Below, in pieces: positions 23,838 to 33,700 of a stretch of DNA of 64,000 nucleotides. A program made the position numbers and the translations under genes. Below the pieces are notes generated by a model. The model did not search any database, was not told the origin of the DNA, and worked only from the letters and a program-made list of their open reading frames with translations. Numbering within the stretch: position 1 is the stretch's first letter; every line of letters starts with the position of its first letter. Source of the DNA: Metallyticus violacea (Eukaryota; Arthropoda; Insecta; Mantodea; Metallyticidae); assembly GCA_030762175.1 (NCBI GenBank), contig CM060831.1:83428001-83492000 (forward strand). Direction: 5' to 3'.

Positions 23838-24480
23838 ATAGAGGGTGCCACAGTAAACATCCATTTAATATATTTCAAAGTTGGACCGAAAAACAACAAT
23901 AATGTATAGTATGATGTTCTGTAAACAGATGCGACTCACATTACATTATGATAGCGTTGCTACAACTAAATGGAGCCAAGATTATCGTTTGAAAAGCGGA
24001 AGGCAATTTTGAAGTGGTATTGGAAAACCGAGAATGTTGTTGAAGTTCAAAGGCAATGGAGAAGTGTGTACAAAACAGAACCGCCAACATGAGTAACAAT
24101 TGCAAGCATTCCAGACAAATTTGAGACTCGTGGTACCGTATGCGATGTTTACAAGGGGTCTGGGAGGCCTCACACAGCAACAAGCCCCGCGCACTGGATC
24201 CACGGTACTGGATAGGACGAAGAGGTCCGATTGAGTTTCCACCGCGTTCTCCGGATCTAACTCCGTTGGACTTCTACCTATGGGGAACTCTTAAGGATGT
24301 TGTATACCGTAGAACACCAGCTACACTGACAGCACTTCGGGAAGAAATTGAAACATGTGCTGTAATCGCTGAGGACACTGTCGCAAACGTTGCTCAATCA
24401 GTAGTTCAACGTACTCAGAAGTGTATCGACGCCGATGGTGAGCATTTTGAGCAACTGTTGTAACTGTAAAAGTCTAAGAT
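23838..24480 (+). pseudogene. Internally deleted transposase, copy D2
   Basis: The left terminus is GAGGGTGCCACAG and the ATG is at 23970. The N-terminal HTH (KWYWKTENVVEVQRQWR) is disrupted by a TGA, then joins at about 24190-24235 to WIGRRGPIEFPPRSPDLTPL and on to FEQLL and a stop at 24463. It has the same gap as copies D1 and D3. It lacks the 5' leader duplication seen in D1 and D4. Confidence 0.82.
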
Positions 24481-25653
24481 GATTAGTGCTTCTGTTTGTG
24501 TGTATTCAATTTTATTGTGTTAACACAGTTATCTTTTTGCTTGAAGTTTGTATATATTTCTGGCACTTCTGCATATGAATACAGAAAAACGAAGTATGTA
24601 GACGCAGTGAAAAGAGAGGGCAATAGAGACAACTGCGAAAAGAAATTAGAATGAAAAATTTGAAAGGAAGTTCATGGAGCAGGAGATGGTAAAAATGTGG
24701 GAATGCTAAAACCAAGATGAGAAAAGTAGCCCAAAAGAAAAACCTAGGAAACAAAAGGAATAAGTCGAGAACATAAAAAAGGATATACTGTATGGTTACT
24801 GCTTGACGCATCAAAATAAGAAACTACTTTATGCGTACAGTCACGTATAAAGTAAAAGTGGACCTGCTTACGAACATCGTATTTGATTGAAGTTTACGTA
24901 AGCCCTTGTATAATTAGGTAACGTCTTACATGTGCGGAGTGACCTTCAAGGACAGTAGGCAAAAGCTGCATGGCACGCTCATGGACATTTAAGCTTATTA
25001 TTGGCGATGTGCACTCCCGGGTCGCTTATTGCGAGATGATACTAAGACCCCCCTTCCCTGAGAACTGGGAAATAACCTGTTAGAAGGAAGAAACAGATTG
25101 TTACTTCAGCTGTAAATGTAGAGAACTATGTCAATAACTTTCGGAAATCATGCGTAGTCTATTGTCGACATATGACTGGGCATAGCATTGCACAAATAAC
25201 GCAGAAAGAACAAGTGACGATCTACGTTCGTTACTGAGGGCAGCGCTTTCAATAAAAAACGAGCAGATGGACTCATAAGTCGAAAAATGTTTGTTCCAGA
25301 GGTGGGCGCGATTATAAATTATATTCCAGAGAGAATCCTCGACTTTTCCATATAAAACGAAGGCAGCTGCTTGTAGCATTCCCGAACGATAGCGGAAACT
25401 GCCGACTGGTTACGATTTTAGTATTAGCAGTTACATTAGACGAATAATTTCCACTTCGAGCATGAAGTCCTGTTAACTCAGTGGGTTAAAATGTCGTGAT
25501 ATTCATGTAAGGTTGTGGTTTCGATTCCCCAAGGATAATGTTTTTTAATAAATGTTACTAGTGGTTTTTTAATCTTAATCATTTTTCTACACAATGTACG
25601 TATTAAATGTTTCTTTTTGCATAGGTTAGGTCAGTTTAGCTTAATTTTAACAA

Positions 25654-25687
<34 letters not shown>

Positions 25688-25694
25688 GAACATA
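24481..25694. other. Unassigned intron with a tRNA-like segment and (AAT)n
   Basis: At 25460-25545, CTGTTAACTCAGTGGGTTA and GGTTTCGATTCCC form an A/B-box pair like the one at 13850. An (AAT)n run lies at 25656-25686. The rest is unrecognised. Confidence 0.4.
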
Positions 25695-26028
25695 AAATCT
25701 GTTCTATACACACGTCTCCATTGCCTTTGAACTTCACCAACATTCTCGGTTTTCCAATACCACTCTAAAATTGCTTTCCGCTGTTCAAACAATAATCTTG
25801 GCTCCATTTTGTTGTAGCAACGCTAGCAATGTGAGTCACATCTGTTTACAGAACATCATACGATAATCTTGGCTTCATTTGTTCATTGTTGATTTACCTG
25901 TCACGTAGCAATGCTATCATAATGTATGTGAATCACATCTGTTTACTACACATTACTGTTGTTTTAAATTATTAAATTAAATAGATATCTACTGTGAAAC
26001 TGTGATACACTTTTTGGCACCCTCGAAA
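25695..26028 (-). mobile_element. Deleted-transposase family, 5' end only (copy D4)
   Basis: Reversed, it starts CGAGGGTGCCAAAAAG and runs through the duplicated leader of copy D1 into the ATG and HTH start, then stops at an (AAT)n tract. It shares the leader duplication with D1, so the two belong to one subfamily. Confidence 0.75.
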
Positions 26029-26034
26029 CCATTC

Positions 26035-26885
26035 TACTGGGGGTTCAAATTAACAGGTATAAGTTCGAAACTATTTTATTTACTGACGATCAGATTATTT
26101 TTGAGGAAATGGTAGACGGTGTACAGAGAAGTGTTAATAGCCTGAAATATGCCATGGAAACATATAATTTAAAGGTTTCAATAACCAAAATAAAATCCAT
26201 GGTTTTTAAAGGGAACAGTCATGTAAGATATAGGATAATTATTAATGAAGAAATAATAGTATAAGTCTCTAGTTTTAAGTATCTAGGTTTTAATGTATCA
26301 TACAGAAAAATAAAGATCTGAATATAAAACTAAATAAATTAATACAAATGAATGAAACAAAAAGAAAACATTAAAGAACAAGATGCCAAAAGCAACACAA
26401 AAGAAATTCTACAAAGTAATGATAGTGCCAATGACAACATACGGAAATGAAAACTGGACTTGAATAGGACCGAGATGAAAAACAGAAACCGCAAAATCCA
26501 GAGATGAGATTTTTAAGAGCAGTAGGTGAGTTTACTCTTCTAGGGGAAGGAAAAAAAAAAAAAAAAAAAAAAAAAATCGAAAGATACCAAAATGTTTTCT
26601 AAATGATAAATCTAGAGGATATGGTCAAGTTGGAAGATCAAGAACAAGATAGAGTGATATGTTTAATTGAGGACGAAACACAACGACAGGCCTATAACTT
26701 GAAGGAGGAGGAGGAGGAGTAGGAGGAGGAGGAGGAGAAGAAGAAGAAGAAGAAGAAGAAGAAGAAGAAGAAGAAATTAAAAGGTAAAGCACATGTAAAT
26801 CATTGGGCAATGATACATCTGCCACAAATGACAGGACCGGATTACAGGTGATGCTTTGTTAATATACTTCAGTTAAATTGATGAT
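26035..26885 (+). pseudogene. Non-LTR retrotransposon (LINE) reverse transcriptase fragment
   Basis: The frame reads LFTDDQIIFEEMVDGVQRS, then SFKYLGFNVSY after a TAA, then KKFYKVMIVPMTTYGNENWT, EIFKSSR and GRSRTR. This is the palm-to-thumb order of LINE reverse transcriptases. The usual FADDQ is FTDDQ here. Many stops. A poly(A) at 26555-26576 and GGA/GAA runs at 26700-26775 interrupt it. It ends TTGATGATGATAT directly at the mariner TIR at 26890. Confidence 0.8.
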
Positions 26886-26889
26886 GATA

Positions 26890-27189
26890 TACGAGGTTGG
26901 GTCCATAAGTTTCTGGCCTCGCCTTCACAAAAGTCTTATCTGGTGTCACATCTTATCTGTTAAGTACATAATTGCAGCTGTAACTGTGTTCAGTTGTTCA
27001 GACATAGTTGCATAAGAAGAAGTTGCATATAGAAGACTATGTGTGGAAGATTGTGACATGTTCAAGATGGAGTATCGAGCTGTTATTAAGTTCTTCACAA
27101 AAGAAGGACTTACTCCAAATGAAATTCAACAGCGATTGGACGGTGTATATAGGGAAGTATCCCCCTCATATTCTACAGTAAAAGAATGT
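26890..27189 (+). mobile_element. Mariner M2, M1 lineage, 5' end only
   Basis: The left TIR TACGAGGTTGGGTCCATAAG is intact. The ATG at 27059 opens MFKMEYRAVIKFFTKEGLTP and the HTH runs to about 27187, where SINE-B sequence begins. The catalytic part of this lineage is absent. Confidence 0.85.
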
Positions 27190-27412
27190 GCGGACTCGTG
27201 AGCGGAAGGTCTGGGGTTCGATTTTTGCCAGGACCGTCCTCCCTGTCTAATGGTTTTCCCAGGTTTTCCTCAGTCCTCATAAATGGCAAATGTCGGGGAG
27301 GTACCCTAAACTTAGGCCTGGAACGATTCCTTCCTTAAAAATCCTTTCCCAATTTATCATTTTATCTCAAGTATCATCACGCCCACCTTCTGTGGTTCCT
27401 ATTTTACCACGA
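27190..27412 (+). repeat. SINE family B fragment (B7)
   Basis: Begins GCGGACTCGTGAGCGG inside the tRNA-like head and ends near CTGTGGTTCC. It joins two unrelated mariner pieces. Confidence 0.8.
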
Positions 27413-27620
27413 TAAAACGCCAGTGCACAAGTCTGCGTTTGCAACCTCAAATTTATTGGAATTAAGGAATGAAAACCTCATCGTCCCCCCTACTCTCCAA
27501 ATTTGGCTCCCTTAGACTACTTCCTGTCCACCAACTTGAAGAAATGGCCAACAAGAAGGACATTCGCTTCAAAGGGAGAAGTTGTAGCCGAAACATATGA
27601 GTGTTTTGGAATGGGATAAA
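27413..27620 (+). pseudogene. Mariner C-terminal fragment of a second lineage
   Basis: Reads DKTPVHKSAFATSNLLELRN and, after a frameshift, RPPYSPNLAPLDYFLSTNLKK ending AETYECF. The D and SPxLAPxDYF motifs show a mariner DDE end. KSAFATxNLLELR is unlike the M1 lineage (KEAVKKCGF), so this is not the rest of M2. The SPD Asp has become Asn. Confidence 0.7.
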
Positions 27621-27990
27621 CAAATTTAAAACTTATCTCTTCTTAATTTTACAAGGACTTACTGACAAAGTTGTCTGAAGGAACGAAAAACCGCCAAAAA
27701 ATTCTTGAGGCATTATCCGCGTTTTGGTAGAGCATTACAGTGCAACAGTGTAGGACTCTTGTAAGCAACATGCCCAAAATATTAAAACTGCGTTTGAATA
27801 GCAAGAGATACACAATAAATTATGGCGTGATGTGATATAACTATGTAACGTATACTTATGTTACAATAATGTTTAAAATTAAGGTTACCAAGATTCCACT
27901 GTGCTTTCTGAAACTTTGGTAGAAAACATAGTGTTATGTTCTAGTGTATATTTAAACTATTCCCCTATATAATATATACATTGTACTTAC

Positions 27991-28098
27991 CCGCACAAAA
28001 ATGAGCACCTTTGTGTCTCCAATGCGATATTTGCCCTCAGACACTCGAATCATGGGAAATTGCACAGGGCAAGTGCAGCGCTCTACCAAATCTCGAAC
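27991..28098 (-). CDS. pigs: Exon encoding the first half of the GAR domain, GAS2-like gene
   Basis: This 108-base, 36-codon, phase 0/0 exon begins VRDLVERCTCPVQFPM and ends KYRIGDTKVLIFVR. The minus strand shows a strong acceptor (T-rich tract, TTTTTTCCAG) and donor (GTAAGTACAA). It continues in frame into [12 protein letters not shown] of the exon at 16295, giving the family-typical [14 protein letters not shown] junction. The CTC cysteines and the SEGKYR.GD segment are standard GAR-domain features. Relatives have a calponin-homology domain upstream. I found no exon for it on the minus strand between 28099 and 64000, so the 5' end probably lies outside the window or in short exons I missed. 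Confidence 0.93.
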
Positions 28099-28229
28099 CT
28101 GGAAAAAAATAAATAAAGAAGATATATAGAGAATGCAAATTCTATGATACATTTATAACTTAACAGAACATACTCGATATTAAATCATCATTCTGAATGT
28201 CTTCCATACAACTATGTACACAGCCCTCG

Positions 28230-29024
28230 TTTGGACGCGTGGCCGGCTTAACGGAGATTTGCTTGGCACTGGGAAGTGCGCTGTTTGCGGCGGAGTCGGA
28301 TATTCGTAGCCCCTTAAATTCAAGCGCATAAATTTCTACAGGTTTTTTTTTCGTTATATAATGACATTTCGGTTTTTCTGCACTGCAGTATCTGTTGTTT
28401 TGTGTCGCTACATGACCATGTAAATAAAGACATGCTTCGAAAAAAAATAGTGGGTCAATAGAACGAACATTAACACCCAACACCCAATTGCAGAAGTTAA
28501 TTCTACTCACATGCGAGGTTGTAATTTTTTAACTAGTTATATTTAGGGATTTAATTTTAAAAGTTTAGTGGCATTCCAAGCCGAGGTTTGCGAACTTTCT
28601 GATTCCTGTGTAAGCTTTCTCAGAGATTTCTTGGACTTTGTCCCAGTTTTTCTCCGGTGTCATCGAGTTCTTCTCTGTATGAACATGGCGTTTTACTTTC
28701 GGTTTCTTATCAAGAAAAAATCCCGTTTTCCTTAATCTATTCAAAGATTACGAACCGTTTCTCTGTGAGGCGCACGAACAGCAGGGAATCTGTTTATAAA
28801 TCACAGTCTCATTTCTCTACACCAGTTTGCTCTCACATAGGAATCCACACATTATGATTCTGTGTGACAAAGTAAATGGACTATTTAGCATTTTAACAGT
28901 ATTTACACTGAAACATCTGGTCTCTCAATGTTCAACTCCTGTACAGCATAGCATAAGCAGAGGCGGGAAAGTGGAAAGGGGAACAGCGCAGGTAAATTTT
29001 CGCTAAGCCGGCCACGCGTTCAAA
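28230..29024. mobile_element. MITE-like element with about 31-bp TIRs
   Basis: TTTGGACGCGTGGCCGGCTT at 28230 is matched by the reverse complement of 28994-29024 (TTTGAACGCGTGGCCGGCTT), 27 of 31 bases identical. The 795-bp interior has no recognisable transposase. A frame at 28160-28510 crosses the TIR and is probably meaningless. The element lies 130 bp upstream of the first GAR exon. Superfamily unknown. Confidence 0.75.
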
Positions 29025-29416
29025 TGAAGATTCTGTATATTCTGCCCCGAATGTGATGCTGTTTATACTACAGCATAAACAATATGACACTTTAGCATGA
29101 AAATGATTTATTTAATTGATTCTGATAAAGGATGTAGAAAACACATTTCATAAGCATAATAAAGCGTTATACATAATAATAACATAACAATGTTTTTTAA
29201 AATTTAATTTAAAAAACCTCATTTAGTGAAGTGTACAATTTTGCTCTTTATATATTATATCGCAATAGCAGACAAACCCGTAACATTGCCAACCTAGAGT
29301 TGTGTTAAACTTTTCAACAATGAAACCACAACAATTAAAAACTAGATAATTGTTCAATGGCCTGAGTTCTGAATAATATAAGTTGATATGTAAATCTACT
29401 AGTATAGCAACATGCC

Positions 29417-29466
<50 letters not shown>

Positions 29467-29859
29467 AGTCTCTTACTTCTATTGCTATTCCGTATTCCGT
29501 TTCGTATCTCCCAAAATAAACAATTTAAGCAGCATACAGTTAATACATGAGCTACCGGAAACCAATTTGAGAGAATATTTTGCTAAGTATACCGCAGAAA
29601 TAATACAGAAACAAAATAAAAATTAGAATAAAATGACGCATATAAATGGTTGAAGATGCAACCAAGTTAGGCTAGTGAAATGTTATTTTTGGCACATTGG
29701 GTAGTGTTCGTGAAAAACAAAACAGTTGAATGCTGTTGCTTATTTTACGAGTAAATCTCTTGACATCGTATGCTTGCTGTACTAATCGATTTCTTTAATA
29801 TCTTATGCATACCCTCACGAAAATTCGCACGTGTTTAATTTTATTATCTGTTCTTGGAG
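29025..29859. other. Unassigned, with an (AT)n microsatellite
   Basis: An (AT)n run of about 40 bases at 29425-29463. Otherwise nothing recognised. Confidence 0.5.
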
Positions 29860-30720
29860 TGGTAAAAAGTCCGTCACACAGGACCTTGAAATGAAATAAG
29901 TTATGGCATTACTGTGTGGTATTAGGGGAACAAAATTAGAATTCTTGCAATCTATAAGCATCATAAAATAGAAACTACATCTTTAGAATTATTACTATCG
30001 ATATTAAGCCACAAAAATTAATGGTTTACTATTAATTAAATTAAATATATGATTATTGGTAGACAAAGCTATACTGGGTCAGTAACTTTTAAACATTTTT
30101 CAATGTAACCATGTTTATGAACTGAAACCTTGATATCATCTTTACATTCACTAAAATAGAGAGAAATAATACAAAGTTTCGAGTTAAATTGCGTATCTAA
30201 GATGGTGATGCTCATATGTTTCAATAAACAACAATGGAAAGTTACCTCGATTTTCATTGGCTTTGAAATTTAATTTAAATGTTACTGTATTAAAAATATG
30301 TAACGTAAACGTTTTCTCTGTGTTATTACAGAGCACTCTTACATACAAATATAATTCAAAAACATATATTAGATTCATATTTCACATTTGCTATCTTCAC
30401 GACGATGATTCTGTTAAATATAAAACATATACATGGTTATAAATACAGTTTATATGCTGAATTAATCTGTCCTTTCATTTTAAAATAATATAGAGAAAAT
30501 TAAAAGCAATAGCGATTTTAAAATTTCGATTTTCAAGTATACCCCTACTCCTAATGGTCCAAATACCCTAATTTTCGGAAAATATTTCTTTTTAATTTTT
30601 TTATTTAAATGGTATATACCGAATTTTGTTGTGAAGAATTGGTTTCGCTAGAGCGATTTTAAATTTTGGGTTTCAGGTAAACCCCCACTCCTAATGGCAC
30701 AATTTTCCCAATTTATCGTT
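29860..30720 (+). repeat. Monomer-bearing interspersed repeat, copy B
   Basis: Starts near AAAAAGTCCGTCACACAG and contains the conserved block (AAAAATTAATGG, TTTACATTCACTAAAATAG, ATATGTAACGTAAACG), then about two monomers ending CACTCCTAATGGCACAA. Confidence 0.78.
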
Positions 30721-30754
30721 TTTAATGACAACCTGATGTCAAGCAGTATAAACT

Positions 30755-31010
30755 AACTAGTCTCAAAGTGGATTATTACGCTTGAATATTGATAACGCAT
30801 AATAAAATGTTTAAATTATAATTATATCTGAGAAAAAATACAAGCCCCATTTGCCAGGAGTGACAACAATCCGTTCTGTACATTAAAAATCCCTAAGCAG
30901 TGAATATAACCTAATTCAAGGTATACAATGTATGGCAAACAGCTGTTTCTTTACAAGTGTTGTGCTTCTCTAATACACTTGATGTATTAGACCATACTTT
31001 TGTGGAATGG
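30755..31010 (+). repeat. Repeat V copy 2
   Basis: Matches the reverse complement of 6690-6935. Its right end runs into the start of the zinc-ribbon-like frame at 30957. Confidence 0.55.
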
Positions 31011-31166
31011 GACCCAGGAGACGGAGAAAAACCTCTAGCAGGACTTATTCTTGTGTGCAATTCTAAATTCTTCATGAGATGTGATGAATGTGGACGATTT
31101 ATAACGAAATTTCGTGCTAAAAGAAAATTGGTGTGTGAAAGTTGTAATGTCGAGATTTTTCAGTGA
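30957..31166 (+). CDS. Unrecognised short frame with two CxxC pairs (possible exon or transposon fragment)
   Basis: A 69-codon frame ending in TGA. It contains CDECGRF and CESCNVE, two CxxC knuckles 17 residues apart, preceded by FVEWDPGDGEKPLAGLI. The arrangement could bind one zinc ion. An AG at about 30990 after GATGTATT could be an acceptor, which would make this a terminal exon. The first part overlaps repeat V, so a transposon origin is just as possible. I do not recognise the family. Confidence 0.3.
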   Translation: MLCFSNTLDVLDHTFVEWDPGDGEKPLAGLILVCNSKFFMRCDECGRFITKFRAKRKLVCESCNVEIFQ

Positions 31167-31365
31167 TCAATTTTCTGAATCTTATCTTATATGAATGTCA
31201 GTGGTGTGTGAAAACATTTCTGATGGAAATTTTAAATGATTGACACATAATAATTTTAACATGTTGCTAGGCACTATCGCACAGTCTGTATATAAGTGGA
31301 ATTTAGTAGATATTATAATTATTTGGCTTAAACGCTTGTCTGGGGATGTTGATTTCATGTATTAT

Positions 31366-31640
31366 GGGAGCTCTTTGACATCTCAGGTTATTAGCGTCCC
31401 ATTTAATTCAGGGCGTTAAACGGCCGACAAATTTTGCTCAGAGTCCTCTTCTTTCAGGCTTGAGGTTCTTTTTCGCGCCGTAAATGTACGTCACGGGGCC
31501 CACGGCTTTGCTTCCCTTCCGAAAGAAGCCATACTTAGGATTTTTACGCCCGAAAAAAATCCATCAACCCTGGTCGGGTTTTAACTCGCGATCTTGGGTT
31601 TAGGAGGCAAGTATGGTTACCTCTACACCACCAGGATCGA
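31366..31640 (-). repeat. SINE family A (A4)
   Basis: Reverse-oriented, from GAGCTCTTTGACATCTCAGG to CACCACCAGGATCGA. The B box has mutated (GGGTTTTAACTCGCG on the plus strand). Confidence 0.85.
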
Positions 31641-32411
31641 GGTCTGAGAATGTGAAGAAATTTTTTATCGTTTATAATGTTTAAATAATAAATAATATAA
31701 GTTGTGTTAAAAGAATAATCAATTTAAAGCAATCAAAAATTTCAATAAGAGTTAAGTAGCATAGCTGAAAAAAAATAGATCTTGCAAAATACAAAATGCA
31801 GTCATCGTGTAGGCACTTAAAAAAAATGGATGCGAATGCTAGAAGGTTAAATAATAATTAACTCGATGAAAAATATTGGCTCTGTATTCGCACGACCCGT
31901 CCCTGGTTTAGAACTGAGCAAAACGTGGAACTGATCTGAACAAGGCGTAACGAATCCCACGTCGCCGCGGCGGGGTGCTGGTATAAAAAAGGTTATCTCG
32001 TGCAAACAGCTATTTGTGTTACCGGGTGTGTGGAATGATATTTAGGTGCGGTTGTATCTTCAGCGCAATAACGGAATAAGTCGTGACCAGTATTCACGGA
32101 TTTTCGTCTATACAGTAAAGCAAAAGCATAGATCCTTTATTGCATTTGATAAATAACATTTCCACGATCTTAACGTTTATGAACAGCAACCACTGATACA
32201 TTTCAGGCACTAATTTCCACGGCCGAAAAACAAAATAGTGTGTGCACATTTACTGAAGGTACCAAATTTGGAACTGGTGTCCTGCAGTTCAATTTCAGGT
32301 CTCATAAATGGCAGTTAAGCTACATAAAATTACTTCTCTATAGTAAAAGTTCTTCACCGAGTTAAACAACTTCGTAAAAATGAATATATAATTCAAATTA
32401 GGCCTTATTAA
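31641..32411. other. Unassigned
   Basis: AT-rich, with a modest GC island near 31960-31980. No signal. Confidence 0.4.
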
Positions 32412-33700
32412 TTAATGAAATGAAATAAGTTATGGCATTCTGTATGATGTTAGGGAACAAAATTAGAATTCCTGCGATCTATAACAAAAGAGAAACCACA
32501 TTTTTAAAATTATCTAATTGAGATTAAACCGCAAAAATTAATGGCATACTATTAATTAAAAAAATATATGATCACTGATAGACAAAGCTATACTGTTTGC
32601 TTTTTTAAAAACATTTTAATATGTAATCATGTTTATGAAATGAGCCCTTGGTATCATCTTTACATTCACTCAAATAGAAAAATAACAGAAAGTTTCGAAT
32701 TACATAACGCATTTAAGATGATGTTCATATGTTTCAATAAAACAAAAACATGCCACTATTCAGATCAATGTATGAACGAAGTAAAACAATTGAAAGTTAG
32801 ATAAATTTTCATTGACTTTGAAATTTAATTTAAATGTTATATATTAAAAATATGTAATGCAAACGTTTTCTGAAGGTTATTACAGAACGCTCTTACATAC
32901 AAGTATAATTATCACACACAGATTAATATTTCACATTTACTATCTTCACGACGATGATTTTGTTAAATATAAAACATACGCAACGTTATAAATACAGTTT
33001 CTATGCTGAATTAATTTGTCCTTTTATTTTAAAACAACAGAGAGGAAATTAAAAGCAAGAGAGATATTTAAATTTCGGTTTTCAAGTATATACCAACTAA
33101 CTACTAATGGTCCCATTTTTTCTTTCTATTTTTCTTATTTTATTTAAATGGCATATTTCAAATTCCATTGTGAAGAAACAAACATTGGTACCACTAGAGC
33201 GATTTTTAAATTTTGAGTTTCATGTAAAACCCCTCTCCTAATGACTCGATTTTTCTAATTTTCTGAAATTATATTATTCATTTTACTTAAATGATATATG
33301 CGGAGTTTCGTTGTGAAAAATTAAGTTTTGGGTCTCAGGTAAACGCCTTCACCTAATATTTCGATTATGTAAAAAAGCGCGTATACCACCTGGTTTAAAT
33401 CTTACATATTAGTTTTTTTCTTCCCACACTCTCATTTCTAGGTTTCATCTGTTTCCATGCATAACGTTACCTTCGATACTCAATATTTACTTTTATCACC
33501 TTCACTTGTCTAGCTTCTTGCCATTGAAGAACTCGCAGTAGTTCGAAATATAGCAATTTCAAGTGTGACTCTTTCTCTGTGTTTTATCTTTATCTACTTT
33601 TATTATTAGTGTTAATTTGTTACATTGTTAATAGTGTTTCTTTATTTTTATGTTTCATATATATATGTATATGTATATACATATACATATATATAGGCTA
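32412..33700 (+). repeat. Monomer-bearing interspersed repeat, copy C
   Basis: The conserved block (GAAATGAAATAAGTTATGGC, TTACAGAACGCTCTTACAT) is followed by about three monomers at 33050-33370. The end (TTACATTGTTAATAGTGTTT) resembles copy D. It ends at a 38-bp perfect palindrome at 33658-33695 that abuts mariner M3. Confidence 0.75.

Larger units (their letters stand above)
2669..27990 (-). other. Introns of the GAS2-like gene
   Basis: Three introns are implied: 2669-4313 (1.6 kb), 4399-16294 (11.9 kb) and 16389-27990 (11.6 kb), interrupted by the exons listed separately. All are GT-AG on the minus strand. The two long ones are largely transposon and SINE sequence, listed individually. Insertions occur in both orientations, with no obvious strand bias. 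Confidence 0.8.

Noticed and set aside
26625..26825. Ser/Pro-rich minus-strand frame
   Set aside because: It arises from the GGA and GAA microsatellite inside the LINE relic.
28160..28510. 116-codon minus-strand frame upstream of the GAR exon
   Set aside because: It crosses the TIR of the MITE and has no resemblance to a CH domain, so it was not taken as the preceding exon.
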